Below, piece after piece: positions 8,464-15,909 of a DNA stretch of 64,000 nucleotides. The stretch spans positions 1 to 64,000 of the forward strand of contig DFDW01000036.1 of assembly GCA_002369315.1 (NCBI GenBank), in the 5' to 3' direction. The position numbers and the translations under genes are program-made. The stretch is from Ruminococcaceae bacterium UBA3818 (GTDB taxonomy: Bacteria; Bacillota; Clostridia; Oscillospirales; Ruminococcaceae). The notes below the pieces were generated by a model. The model searched no databases, had not been told where the DNA came from, and saw nothing but the letters and a program-made list of their open reading frames with translations. Each line of letters begins with the position of its first letter. Position 1 is the first letter of the stretch.

Positions 8464-9699
8464 ATGAGCAGCTATAAACAGGCACAGGAATCTATTTTAG
8501 GGGCTATTCTGGTTGATTCTAAAAACGTTATGCCGCTGGTAGCGGACAAGCTAACGGCAGAAAATTTTATCAATCCAGAGTGTGAGCGGGTCTTTTCGGC
8601 TTGCCTTTCCCTTTTCCAAGAGCAAAAGCACATTGACGTGGTAACGGTGCTTGACCGTTTGGGGAATGAATCCTATCAAGCGTATCTGGTGCAGCTGGTG
8701 GAGACGTTGCCGTCTGTTCGCGGCTTGAGTGAATATATACGCATTGTTTCGGAAGAATCACGGAGAGCGAACGCGGTTAGCCGCCTAAACGTGGCATTAA
8801 CCAGACTGCAAAGCGGGGATCCGTTGGAAGACGTACAAAACGCCATTGCGTTGACAGCGCAGAGCATGAGCGGGCATGAGAGCAACAGCGTTTCCGCTGC
8901 GGATGGTTTTCTTTTGGTGGCTGATTCTTTGGGGAAGCCGCGTCAATACATCGGGACAGGGTTCCGAAAGCTGGATAGCCTTTTATTTATTGCGCCGGGT
9001 GATTTTGTAGTAATTGGGGCGCGTCCATCTGTTGGAAAAACTGCCTTTTCGTTGCAAATGGCTTTACATATGGCGCGAACAAGGAAAGTTGTTTATTTTT
9101 CCTGTGAAACATCCGCGCAAAAGATTTATGAGCGGGCTTTGGCCTGTTATGGGAATCTGTCTTTCCGTCAGATCAAACAAGGCGGGCAAATCCAAAAAGA
9201 CAAGTTAGAAATGCTGAAAGATGGCTTTTCTTCTCTGTGCTTGTCCGTAGTGGAATCGGCAGGGTGGACAGTTCCGGAAATTCAGGCAAAGGCAATTCAA
9301 GAGCGGGCGGAAGTGGTATTCATCGACTATTTAACGCTGCTGTCAGCAGACGGAAAAAGCCTTTATGAGAAAGCGACAAACGCCAGCAAAGGCTTGCACA
9401 CCATGGCACAGCAAAGCAAAATTGCCGTTGTTGCCTTATCGCAGTTAAACCGGGCGGGAGATGGTGAGCCGACTATGGTAAACTTGCGGGAATCCGGGCA
9501 GATCGAGCAGGACGCGGACGCGATTTTGTTTTTGCACAGATCAGCAACCGGGGAAGAGACGGACGATCAGGAAAGAAAGCTGATAATTTCGAAAAACAAA
9601 GAAGGACAGTGCGGGTTTATCAAGTTTCGGTTTGATGGAGAGATGCAACGCTTTTTTGCTGTGGGAGAGCCGGAAGAAGGGAGTGCGCCGCCGTTTTGA
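8464..9699 (+). CDS. DnaB-like replicative helicase
   Basis: 411 residues. The N-terminal helical domain (QESILGAILVDSKNV) is typical of DnaB, joined to a RecA-like ATPase with Walker A GARPSVGKT, Walker B VVFIDYL, and the DnaB motifs ALSQLNR and ESGQIEQDADAI. It is slightly shorter than chromosomal DnaB (~450), as in phage copies. It would unwind the element's own origin. ATG follows GGGAG with 8-bp spacing. The next gene starts inside its stop codon. Confidence 0.94.
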   Translation: MSSYKQAQESILGAILVDSKNVMPLVADKLTAENFINPECERVFSACLSLFQEQKHIDVVTVLDRLGNESYQAYLVQLVETLPSVRGLSEYIRIVSEESRRANAVSRLNVALTRLQSGDPLEDVQNAIALTAQSMSGHESNSVSAADGFLLVADSLGKPRQYIGTGFRKLDSLLFIAPGDFVVIGARPSVGKTAFSLQMALHMARTRKVVYFSCETSAQKIYERALACYGNLSFRQIKQGGQIQKDKLEMLKDGFSSLCLSVVESAGWTVPEIQAKAIQERAEVVFIDYLTLLSADGKSLYEKATNASKGLHTMAQQSKIAVVALSQLNRAGDGEPTMVNLRESGQIEQDADAILFLHRSATGEETDDQERKLIISKNKEGQCGFIKFRFDGEMQRFFAVGEPEEGSAPPF

Positions 9700-9959
9700 A
9701 TGAACAGGAGTTAAAGCAATGGGCGTGGGATTGGGCGATCCGTTTGAAAGGGGATTTAAGCCGAACGCCTGATTTCTTCCGAGAGGGTGAGCAGATCGCC
9801 CAGAAACAGAAAGACCCGCTCACATGCGCTAAGATTCTTTGTTGGCCGGTTGCGGCGTATTATGAATACCTTGCCGGGAATTGGAACCGCCAGCGGGCAG
9901 AAAGACAAATACAAGCAGCGATTGACCTTATGAGGGGGAACCACATTGAAAGAATTTGA
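9696..9959 (+). CDS. Small hypothetical protein of the replication operon
   Basis: 87 residues with a TTG start overlapping the helicase stop. Rich in aromatic residues (QWAWDWAIRL, WPVAAYYEYLAGNW) and helical; no family recognised. Tight packing between the helicase and the next gene (14-bp overlap) argues it is translated. The WDWA pattern loosely recalls the 12.6-kb small protein (ARDWAKWA), possibly a shared fold. Confidence 0.6.
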   Translation: MNEQELKQWAWDWAIRLKGDLSRTPDFFREGEQIAQKQKDPLTCAKILCWPVAAYYEYLAGNWNRQRAERQIQAAIDLMRGNHIERI

Positions 9960-10164
9960 TGTACGAGTGCAAAGCCTTATTTATCAGATCACAACGCTTA
10001 CAAAGCTGGAAGCAGAAAAAGCAGAAAAAAAGCTCCTGTGTGATTATCTGGCCGCAGTCATGCAGGAACTACCAGAAGAACAAAAAGCGCGGGCGCACAT
10101 GCTGGACGCGATGGAACGCGCGGCAAAGGATTTAGAACAAAGAAAGAACAAAAAGCCGGCTTAA
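9946..10164 (+). CDS. Small coiled-coil hypothetical protein
   Basis: 72 residues, TTG start with GAGGGGG about 10 bp upstream inside the preceding gene. The sequence is almost entirely amphipathic helix (TKLEAEKAEKKLLCDYLAAVMQEL) ending in a Lys/Asn-rich tail, so a coiled coil is likely. No family recognised. It is placed between replication genes and a sigma factor. Confidence 0.6.
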   Translation: MKEFDVRVQSLIYQITTLTKLEAEKAEKKLLCDYLAAVMQELPEEQKARAHMLDAMERAAKDLEQRKNKKPA

Positions 10165-10302
10165 ATATTGGCGGTTCCCTGCTGGGACAACCAAAAAGTG
10201 TGGACGAAAAAACGCAAAAAGTTGCATAAAAAAAGGCCAGCGCAACAAACACGCCAGCCCAGCCGATACGCTTATTATATCACTGAAAAGGGGCTGTTGC
10301 AA

Positions 10303-11070
10303 ATGACCAATGAAGAAATGGCCGCGAGAATCCAACAGGGGGAAACCGGCCTGTATTCCCTTTTGTGGGAGCGGGTGGAAAAGCTTGTTACTCTATTGGC
10401 CGGGCGGTATTATGCCCGCTCACAGGTCATATGCGCCCGATCAGGGATAGAACTTGAAGACCTGATACAAGCCGGATATTTTGCCATGCTGGACACTGTG
10501 AAAAGCTTTGACCATAAAACCGGGTACAAGCTGACAACCTACCTGAAACGCCATTTGCTAAACCAATGGGCGCAAATGCTGGATGTCAGATATGGCCGGG
10601 AAAAGTTTGACCCGCTCAACCGCTGTATCAGTCTTGAAAGCCCGATTGCCGGAGAAAATGAAGATATCGCGTTGGGGGATGTTATACCGGACAAGGCCGC
10701 AGAACAGGCCATAGAAAGCAGCTTTGAGCGGGTATACACGCAGCAGCTTCATGACGTGCTGGAAAGCTGCCTTGATACGCTAAGGCCGCAGGAAGCCGAT
10801 ACCATCCGGGGGCGGTTCTATCGTGGCGAGACGCTGAAACAAATTGCAGAGCGGCAAGGCTGCACATTCCAGTATGTCCGGGTTCAAGAAACAAACGCGT
10901 TGCGCGGCCTTCGGCGCGGGGCAAACCTGCGGAAGCTGAAAACATGGCGGGAAGATATCATAGACCAATACGCATACAAAACAGGGTTTAGCATGTTTCG
11001 CCAGATGGGCGCGTCTTCTGTGGAGATCACAGCGGAGAAGCTGGACAGCGAGCAAGAACGCGAGACCTAA
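10303..11070 (+). CDS. Sigma-70-family RNA polymerase sigma factor of the element
   Basis: About 255 residues. Region 2 is visible (RSGIELEDLIQAGYFAMLDTVKSFD, KLTTYLKRHLLNQW), as is a region-4 helix-turn-helix (DTIRGRFYRGETLKQIAERQGCTFQYVRVQETNALRGLR). The frame is open from 10168, but GAAAAGGGG precedes the ATG at 10303, and the 45 residues upstream are basic and non-conserved, so the later start is chosen. Sigma factors on small elements typically switch on late or transfer genes. The target promoters are unknown. Confidence 0.88.
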   Translation: MTNEEMAARIQQGETGLYSLLWERVEKLVTLLAGRYYARSQVICARSGIELEDLIQAGYFAMLDTVKSFDHKTGYKLTTYLKRHLLNQWAQMLDVRYGREKFDPLNRCISLESPIAGENEDIALGDVIPDKAAEQAIESSFERVYTQQLHDVLESCLDTLRPQEADTIRGRFYRGETLKQIAERQGCTFQYVRVQETNALRGLRRGANLRKLKTWREDIIDQYAYKTGFSMFRQMGASSVEITAEKLDSEQERET

Positions 11071-11165
11071 AAAGCGAAAAAACCCAACGGTTTTTAGAAA
11101 ACCCAACGGTTTTTTAGAAAAGCGAATGCGGGAAAAATAACAAAAAGCCAACAGGAAAGAAAGAT
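11070..11165 (+). repeat. Diverged copy of the replisome-organizer linker segment
   Basis: Bases 11070-11114 match 8072-8116 at 39 of 45 positions by hand count, in the same reading phase (KSEKTQRFLEN against KSEKSQGFLEN), then hit a TAG. AAAAAGCCAA recurs in both downstream stretches. It also contains two tandem CCCAACGGTTTTT hairpins. Either a gene relic or a second set of initiator-binding repeats. Confidence 0.7.
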
Positions 11166-11375
11166 ACCCCCATGCCCCTTAATGTGCAATGTTCGGGGGG
11201 CTCTAATGGCGTGGGTCCCTCTTTCCAACTCTGCCGAATATTTTTAGAAAGGGGGAAATCTATAACGCTCCCCCCATTCGGAAAAAAGCGGGTATGTATA
11301 TATCGCTTTATCGTGAGGGTTCAAGACATTCCAGCGAAAAGACATTGCGTGTAGGTGTAGTGTATAAGCACAAAA
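11119..11375. other. Intergenic stretch with no supported gene
   Basis: After the linker relic the sequence holds G-runs and C-runs but no reading frame with a ribosome site. I see nothing assignable before the terminator at 11380. Confidence 0.5.
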
Positions 11376-11379
11376 TAAA

Positions 11380-11427
11380 AGACCTGCTACATGAGCCAAC
11401 AAAGGCCGCGAGCAGGTCTGTTTTTTT
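11380..11427. terminator. Bidirectional terminator between sigma gene and XRE gene
   Basis: AGACCTGCT (11380-11388) pairs with AGCAGGTCT (11411-11419), followed by TTTTTTT on the plus strand and preceded by AAAATAAA. Confidence 0.8.
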
Positions 11428-11594
11428 ATTTTGAGCGGGTTTGTTCTATAAGCCGTTGTTTTGCCGTCTGTTTTGTGTTTTTGCTGACAGATAGGAAAAG
11501 ACACGCAAAACACATAAACTCTTTAATTTGGCCTAATTTTGGCGGGGTTCTGGCGGTTCTGAATGGATATATCCTGCCCGCTCCATACGATTTT

Positions 11595-11810
11595 CTATTC
11601 GCTAATACGGTCACCGTTAGGAAGAACGAAAGAACTTTCATATTTGCAACCAACAGCGCGGGCTATTTCTTTTAATTCCAGCGGCGTAAATCTTTCTCTT
11701 TTCATTTTTTGTGAAAACGCTTGCGGACTTGTTCCGCATCTCCGCGCTAATTCAGACACGCTTATATCTAGTTTCACGCACAAGATTTTTAATTGTTCTG
11801 ATGTTGCCAC
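11595..11810 (-). CDS. Third XRE-family regulator of the element
   Basis: About 71 residues. Helix-turn-helix ISVSELARRCGTSPQAFSQKMKRER, then ELKEIARAVGCKYESSFVLPNG; such small Cro-like proteins control one promoter region. The frame runs to 11831, but AAAGGAGG lies 7 bp before a GTG at 11810, which fits better than any upstream start. It is divergent from the small-gene cluster and shares a mirror-image promoter region, so it probably regulates itself and that cluster. Confidence 0.85.
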   Translation of the reverse strand: MATSEQLKILCVKLDISVSELARRCGTSPQAFSQKMKRERFTPLELKEIARAVGCKYESSFVLPNGDRISE

Positions 11811-11840
11811 ATTGAAACCTCCTTTCCTCAATGTAATATT

Positions 11841-11941
11841 ATTATAAACGATTATATTTAATTAGTCAATGGAAAAATGAAAAATAAAAATGAAAATATT
11901 TAAATAAAGATATTGACATTATAAATAAAAACGTTTATAAT
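11841..11941. promoter_or_regulatory. Mirror-image divergent promoters with shared operator half-sites
   Basis: Plus: TTGACA (11913-11918), 17 bp, TATAAT (11936-11941). Minus: TTGACT (complement of 11864-11869), 17 bp, TATAAT (complement of 11841-11846). Both -10 boxes are embedded in CGTTTATAAT, so the same protein, probably the XRE product, can bind both. Confidence 0.8.
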
Positions 11942-11988
11942 ATAATTGTAGCAAGGGAGAGAGCAACCGAAGAAAGGAGGGGTTGCAA

Positions 11989-12081
11989 GTGACCTGTAAA
12001 GAGTTTGAACGGTTAAGCGAAAACCAGAAACAGGAATACTTTTCCGAATATAAAAAAGCGGTTAGCCGCTGCAACGACTAA
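11989..12081 (+). CDS. 30-residue small protein
   Basis: GTG start 8 bp after AAAGGAGGGG, directly downstream of the strong plus promoter. The product is a charged helix (CKEFERLSENQKQEYFSEYK, ending SRCND). No family recognised. The strong ribosome site and promoter make it more credible than most ORFs of this size. It could be a leader peptide for the following genes. Confidence 0.6.
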   Translation: MTCKEFERLSENQKQEYFSEYKKAVSRCND

Positions 12082-12175
12082 CCACTAAGCAAAGAGCAAA
12101 GCAGACACAACGCCTTTCCCTTGCTACTCCATTTTAGCATAAGTCAATCAGCAATGCAAGAAGGGAGTAACAAAC

Positions 12176-12610
12176 ATGAGAAGAAAACATAGTGCAGTAA
12201 CCGCAATCGCAAACCATCTTGTTTCTTATGGATATAGCAGAACAAACGCTTTTGTAAAAGCGTGGGTTTTAGTCAAGCTGGACAAGATCAGCACCAAAGC
12301 TGTTGGCGTGACCTTTGGAAACCGGCAAAGAGCCTTAGAGCATTTAGCGAGATATTCCCCGGAGCGGGTAACGCTTCATCTTGTGCGGGACAAAAGAAAC
12401 ACACACGACAAAAACGCCGTGGCGGTCGTTGCCGTTGTAAGCAGGAAAGGGGCTTTCTGTATGGGATATTTAGCCCGCTCCCTGTCTGCTTTTATTGCTC
12501 CCTTGCTGGACGCTGGAAAGGCTGTAAAGGCCATTTACAAGGGCGTGAAAGGCTTGTATGCGCCATATATGAACTATGGTTTAGCTATCGATATAAAGGT
12601 AATCCCATGA
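12176..12610 (+). CDS. HIRAN-like domain protein
   Basis: 144 residues. After a helical, basic N-terminus (1-38), residues ~42-125 fit the HIRAN pattern: VGVTFGNRQRALEHL, VTLHLVRDKRNTHDKNAVAVV, then GYLARSLSAFIAPLLDAG. HIRAN folds bind 3' ends of single-stranded DNA in helicases such as HLTF, and stand-alone copies occur in phages and islands. AAGGGAG precedes the ATG. A role in replication or repair of the element is inferred; the specific function is unknown. Confidence 0.7.
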   Translation: MRRKHSAVTAIANHLVSYGYSRTNAFVKAWVLVKLDKISTKAVGVTFGNRQRALEHLARYSPERVTLHLVRDKRNTHDKNAVAVVAVVSRKGAFCMGYLARSLSAFIAPLLDAGKAVKAIYKGVKGLYAPYMNYGLAIDIKVIP

Positions 12611-12643
12611 TTGAATATAGAACCGATCGCGGGAAAATAACAC

Positions 12644-12832
12644 TTGTTTAACGGGAGGAAAAACAGAAATGACAAGGAAATGGGCATACCGGAAACAACG
12701 CTGCTTTCTATGGCGCGGGATTGGGCGAAATGGGCGCAAGATAACTTCAATGCGTATACACTAAGCCTTTCCCGGATTATTCAGGAAGCGGAGGACGAAG
12801 CAGGAACGAACCTTGAAGAAAGGACAAAATGA
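12644..12832 (+). CDS. Small acidic hypothetical protein
   Basis: Up to 62 residues from a TTG; the first ATG in frame is 12680 (MGIPETTLLSMARDW), giving 50 residues. Neither start has a well-spaced ribosome site: GGGAGG lies within the TTG version and 21 bp before the ATG. The product is an acidic amphipathic helix (ARDWAKWAQDNFNAYTLSLS). No family recognised. Confidence 0.45.
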   Translation: MFNGRKNRNDKEMGIPETTLLSMARDWAKWAQDNFNAYTLSLSRIIQEAEDEAGTNLEERTK

Positions 12833-12833
12833 A

Positions 12834-13052
12834 ATGGGAAATTTTAATGGTTATGAGCTAGAGCGGGACGGAAATAAATTGATAGTTGTACCACAAGTAA
12901 AAAATATCAGTAAACGGATAGGCTGCGCGTTTGTTCACGCATACGATCAAAATTTTTTATTCTGTCCGGACAATGAACCATCGGAAGCTGAGATAAGCTT
13001 TGCATTTGACTGTATTAGTAATCCGGAACGATGTAAAAAAATGAAAACTTGA
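12834..13052 (+). CDS. Hypothetical protein at the right end of the element
   Basis: 72 residues from ATG 12834, with GAAAGGA 9 bp upstream; an in-frame TTG at 12813 is less likely. Mixed strands and helices with three cysteines (RIGCAFVHAYDQNFLFCPDNEP, DCISNPERCKK). No family recognised. It overlaps the preceding small gene and is the last gene before the arm repeats. Confidence 0.6.
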   Translation: MGNFNGYELERDGNKLIVVPQVKNISKRIGCAFVHAYDQNFLFCPDNEPSEAEISFAFDCISNPERCKKMKT

Positions 13053-13209
13053 CAAAACTTGACTTTCCACATGAGCGGGAAAGGGTATGAAAATCTTTTC
13101 GGCGTGTCCAGCCAAAACCGGGCGCAGACAATAGCACGGATATTTTTCCTGAAATAGCAATTTTTAGCACGTAAAAAAGCAAAAAAGACATTGCTTTTGG
13201 CGGTGATTT

Positions 13210-13263
13210 GTGGCGCACATTTGGCGCACACGTGGCGCACATTTGGCGCACACGTGGCGCACA
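13210..13263. repeat. Right arm-type repeats (tandem 22-bp unit)
   Basis: A 22-bp unit with two TGGCGCACA motifs is repeated from 13210 and 13232, with a half unit at 13254, giving five motifs. The same unit occurs once at 5379 near attL in the same orientation. Probable integrase arm-binding sites. Confidence 0.65.
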
Positions 13264-13380
13264 AAACCATGAAATGTGCACCAAAACTATAAAAAGCTAC
13301 AAAAAGCATATACCTAAAAAATGGCTTATTTATGCGATTTATGGCAATTTGCGAGAAGATAAAAAAGGGGAAAATTTCAT

Positions 13381-13425
<45 letters not shown>

Positions 13426-13428
13426 GAC

Positions 13429-13466
13429 AAAAGCACCTGGTTTCGAAAGAAATCGGGTGCTTTTCT
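13429..13466 (+). terminator. Original chromosomal terminator of tRNA-fMet
   Basis: AAAAGCACC (13429-13437) pairs with GGTGCTTTT (13456-13464). It sits at the same distance from attR as a tRNA terminator would and was separated from the tRNA by the insertion. Confidence 0.75.
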
Positions 13467-13800
13467 TATTTCTGCGCGCAAATGGCGGTAGATGAAGACT
13501 GCCTGCGAATCGGAAGAATTCGGTTTTAGACCGGTTTAGACGGATCTGTTTCGGGGGCAAGCCGGCGTCGCGGGTAAAAAGTGAACAGAAAACACCGCCC
13601 GGAACCCCGTCGACGCGACGGCGGCGACGACGGGGCGGGGGGTAAAATGCGGGAAGCTTCCCATGAGTGGGAGAGTGACGGGAAGGCGCGGGAGAGTGTG
13701 CGGGAAAGCTCCTGCAGCAGAATGGTAAGGACATCAGGGCCAAACCCATGGCCGCAGCGCGAAATTCCCGGATTCCCGCTGATTTTGAGCATGAGGTCTG
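13467..13800. other. GC-rich stretch with no supported gene
   Basis: Frames here lack ribosome sites and protein-like composition. The stretch holds GGCGGCGACGACGG-type runs and small hairpins, and precedes a response-regulator relic. Confidence 0.5.
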
Positions 13801-13810
13801 AATCTCACGC

Positions 13811-14110
13811 AAAGCTGGTCCTGTTCTTCTGGATCTTGATTTGCCGGATTTTGACGGGATGGAGGTTATCAAAAAAGTCCGTGAATGGTCTGAGGTGCCG
13901 ATCATCGTTGTCTCCGCCCGGGATCAGGACAATGAGAAAGCGTCGGCATTGGACAGCGGTGCGGACGACTATCTGACAAAGCCCTTCTCTGCCACGGAAC
14001 TGATGGCCCGAATTCGGGTGGCGCTCCGGCGGAAAATCGAGAAGTCGCCGGCAAAGCCACGCTACATTTTAACAGAAATCGGCGTCGGCTACCGGCTGGC
14101 AGACGAATAA
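13811..14110 (+). pseudogene. Remnant of an OmpR/KdpE-type response regulator
   Basis: The reading frame enters the receiver domain just before the phospho-acceptor (VLLDLDLPDFDGMEVI), continues through VPIIVVSARDQD and DDYLTKPFS, then jumps from ARIRVALRRK to the last winged-helix strand (KPRYILTEIGVGYRL). About 45 N-terminal residues and most of the DNA-binding domain are missing, and an in-frame TGA lies at 13799. The C-terminal motif is closest to KdpE. Neither a start codon nor a ribosome site is left, so it is not functional. Confidence 0.85.
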
Positions 14111-14120
14111 CCAAATACGG

Positions 14121-14155
14121 AAACGCCCTGGAAGCTCATTCCAGGGCGTTTTCGT
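14121..14155. terminator. Terminator between the regulator relic and CorA
   Basis: Perfect 13-bp stem, AAACGCCCTGGAA (14121-14133) with TTCCAGGGCGTTT (14139-14151), T-rich on the right and A-rich on the left, so usable by both convergent genes. Confidence 0.85.
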
Positions 14156-15070
14156 TTACCAGTACCGTTTTTTCTTGAAGTAGTAAATGCAGCCGCCAAC
14201 GATCAATGCACTCAACGCAATTACCGCCGGATACCCATAGGTCCAATGCAGTTCCGGCATATTGGCAAAGTTCATTCCATACCATCCTGCAATCAAAGAC
14301 AGTGGCATGAAAATTGTGGTTACGATTGTCAAAAGCTTCATAATCCGGTTTTGCCCCAAATCTACCTGCGCCTGGTATTCACTGCTGACCTGGCTTGCGT
14401 ATTCCCGCAGCATCTGGGTTTCTTCCTGTAAGCGGTTCAGTCTGCGAAGAATGTACTGCAGCCTGCCGGAACTGCCTTCATCCAGCAGATCGGTGGTGTT
14501 TTCCTGCAGGGTTGCCACCATATCATTCATCTGAGCGTAGTACCGGTTATGTTGATTCAGCTCCTTCCTGAGCAGGCTCATCTGCCTGATAAACCTGTCC
14601 GTCCGGTTATCCAGTACCATTTGCTCCAGTCCGGAAATGCGCTCTTCCATGTTCTGAATATGGGAGAGGTCATCCATGATCAGGGCCAGATAGAAATCCA
14701 TCAGCACATCATCCGCCCCATCCGCATGATGTGGGCGCATGCTCTTGACCCGTTCCATACATTCGCCAGCTTCTCCGTCCGGATCAATGAAAAGAAGATC
14801 ACTGTTCCACCATGTGAAAACAACCCTCTTTTCATGCTGATGTGGTCTTGCCGGAATATGGATCTCACCGATGATCCGATTCTGCTCAACCATCAACCGG
14901 CAGCTCTTGATTTTTTCTGCACGGAGCATGGAATCCGGCGGAAGCAGCATAGGCGGCAGCTCATTTGCTTCTATTTCTTCTGGCTTCAGAATGACTACGA
15001 TGTTCTCCCAACCCTCTGCATCTTCCGGTTGTATGAGCTTCAGCGTCTCAGCTATATGATAGTACATCAT
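14156..15070 (-). CDS. corA: CorA-family magnesium/divalent cation channel
   Basis: 304 residues. A soluble N-terminal alpha/beta domain and long helices (LEQMVLDNRTDRFIRQMSLLRKEL) lead to two C-terminal membrane helices with the diagnostic YGMNF (GMN) motif before the second helix and a basic KKKRYW tail. GMN channels conduct Mg2+ as pentamers. The frame is open to 15127, but GAGGAGG sits 5 bp before the ATG at 15070, which is used. It ends next to a shared terminator. Confidence 0.94.
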   Translation of the reverse strand: MMYYHIAETLKLIQPEDAEGWENIVVILKPEEIEANELPPMLLPPDSMLRAEKIKSCRLMVEQNRIIGEIHIPARPHQHEKRVVFTWWNSDLLFIDPDGEAGECMERVKSMRPHHADGADDVLMDFYLALIMDDLSHIQNMEERISGLEQMVLDNRTDRFIRQMSLLRKELNQHNRYYAQMNDMVATLQENTTDLLDEGSSGRLQYILRRLNRLQEETQMLREYASQVSSEYQAQVDLGQNRIMKLLTIVTTIFMPLSLIAGWYGMNFANMPELHWTYGYPAVIALSALIVGGCIYYFKKKRYW

Positions 15071-15199
15071 GTGATCCTCCTCGTATCTCAAGTCCACCGC
15101 AAAACATACCAGCGCAAGGCCCGTCAACAGGCTACATGGTTGGATGATACGGTTTCACGGGCTTCTGCTTTCCTGCCAGTTTATAATAATCTCCCTCAA

Positions 15200-15338
15200 T
15201 GATATCGTCAACACAAACTGATGCCAATATTGGTGCGGAGACTTTCTATGAATTCAACACAAAAGTCAACGCCGCAAATCATGCACTACGCTTTCAAAAC
15301 ATGGTGCATTGTATCCACAAGCGGTAGATATGCCAGAA
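15200..15338. other. No supported gene
   Basis: Sequence upstream of corA and before the 15339 terminator; no reading frame with coding character. The terminator probably belongs to a lost plus-strand gene. Confidence 0.4.
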
Positions 15339-15380
15339 GAAGAAGCCGATGGGATCGCGATTCCATCGGCTTCTTCTTTT
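15339..15380 (+). terminator. Orphan strong terminator
   Basis: Perfect 14-bp stem, GAAGAAGCCGATGG (15339-15352) with CCATCGGCTTCTTC (15363-15376), then TTTT. No intact gene precedes it on the plus strand. Confidence 0.8.
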
Positions 15381-15516
15381 GTCTGAAACTGGGATCGACC
15401 CAGATTTTGACCCAAACCACGAAACGTCGGAAAGGTCAGGAGAGGCTTAGAAAGCATTGGATAGCAAATTCCTCATTACATCGGCGGCTTGGCGTTGTGC
15501 TGCGGTTATACCGCAA

Positions 15517-15548
15517 AATGAGGGGCCGGAAATATCCGGCCCCTCATT
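15517..15548. terminator. Terminator of the DUF6518 relic
   Basis: Perfect 14-bp stem, AATGAGGGGCCGGA (15517-15530) with TCCGGCCCCTCATT (15535-15548). It lies directly after the minus-strand relic. Confidence 0.75.
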
Positions 15549-15862
15549 ATAAAGCATGCCAAAACAGGTGAGCACAGGGCAAAATCGTCCATCCGATGAT
15601 GAAAGATTTGTCGCAGACACCATGACTGAGCGCAGCCACAGCGTAATACTCGATCAGCATCCCCAGCGAAGGTAAGGGCATTTGCCGCGGCTCTCCTGGG
15701 CATTCACTGCAAATGGAGATCAAGGCGCCCAAAAGGATCCGCACTGCCATCCGTGAGAAGATCTCCCCCAGGTCTTGTGTATATGTCCAATAATTGGGAT
15801 AGTATTCCCATACACAGGCCAATGATGAACATGGCGAGCAGATTCAACAGTATCTTTCTCAC
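15547..15862 (-). pseudogene. Frameshifted DUF6518-like membrane protein (paralogue of 18924-19409)
   Basis: The N-terminal part reads from GTG 15862 (KILLNLLAMFIIGLCMGILS, then QLLDIY). It then shifts frame into TQDLGEIFSRMAVRILLGALISI, LGMLIEYYAVAALSHGV and SFIIGWTI, where the product breaks off. The intact gene at 18924-19409 has the same blocks (LLDIF, NLGEVFSQMAVWILMGTLISI, AALSHGVYSMVFIIGWT). At least one frameshift and a truncated C-terminus mark it as dead. The family name DUF6518 is from memory. Confidence 0.75.
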
Positions 15863-15909
15863 ATTTCTTTCTACATGACATGAGCTGCCATGATATTACA
15901 GTATCATGA

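Noticed and set aside
11172..11354. 60-codon plus frame between the sigma gene and the XRE gene
   Set aside because: No ribosome site; composition not protein-like.
12607..12651. 14-codon ORF overlapping the HIRAN-like gene stop
   Set aside because: Too short to support; no ribosome site of its own and no conserved pattern.
13210..13263. Tandem 22-bp repeat considered as a CRISPR array
   Set aside because: Units are contiguous without unique spacers and match the motif near the other att site.
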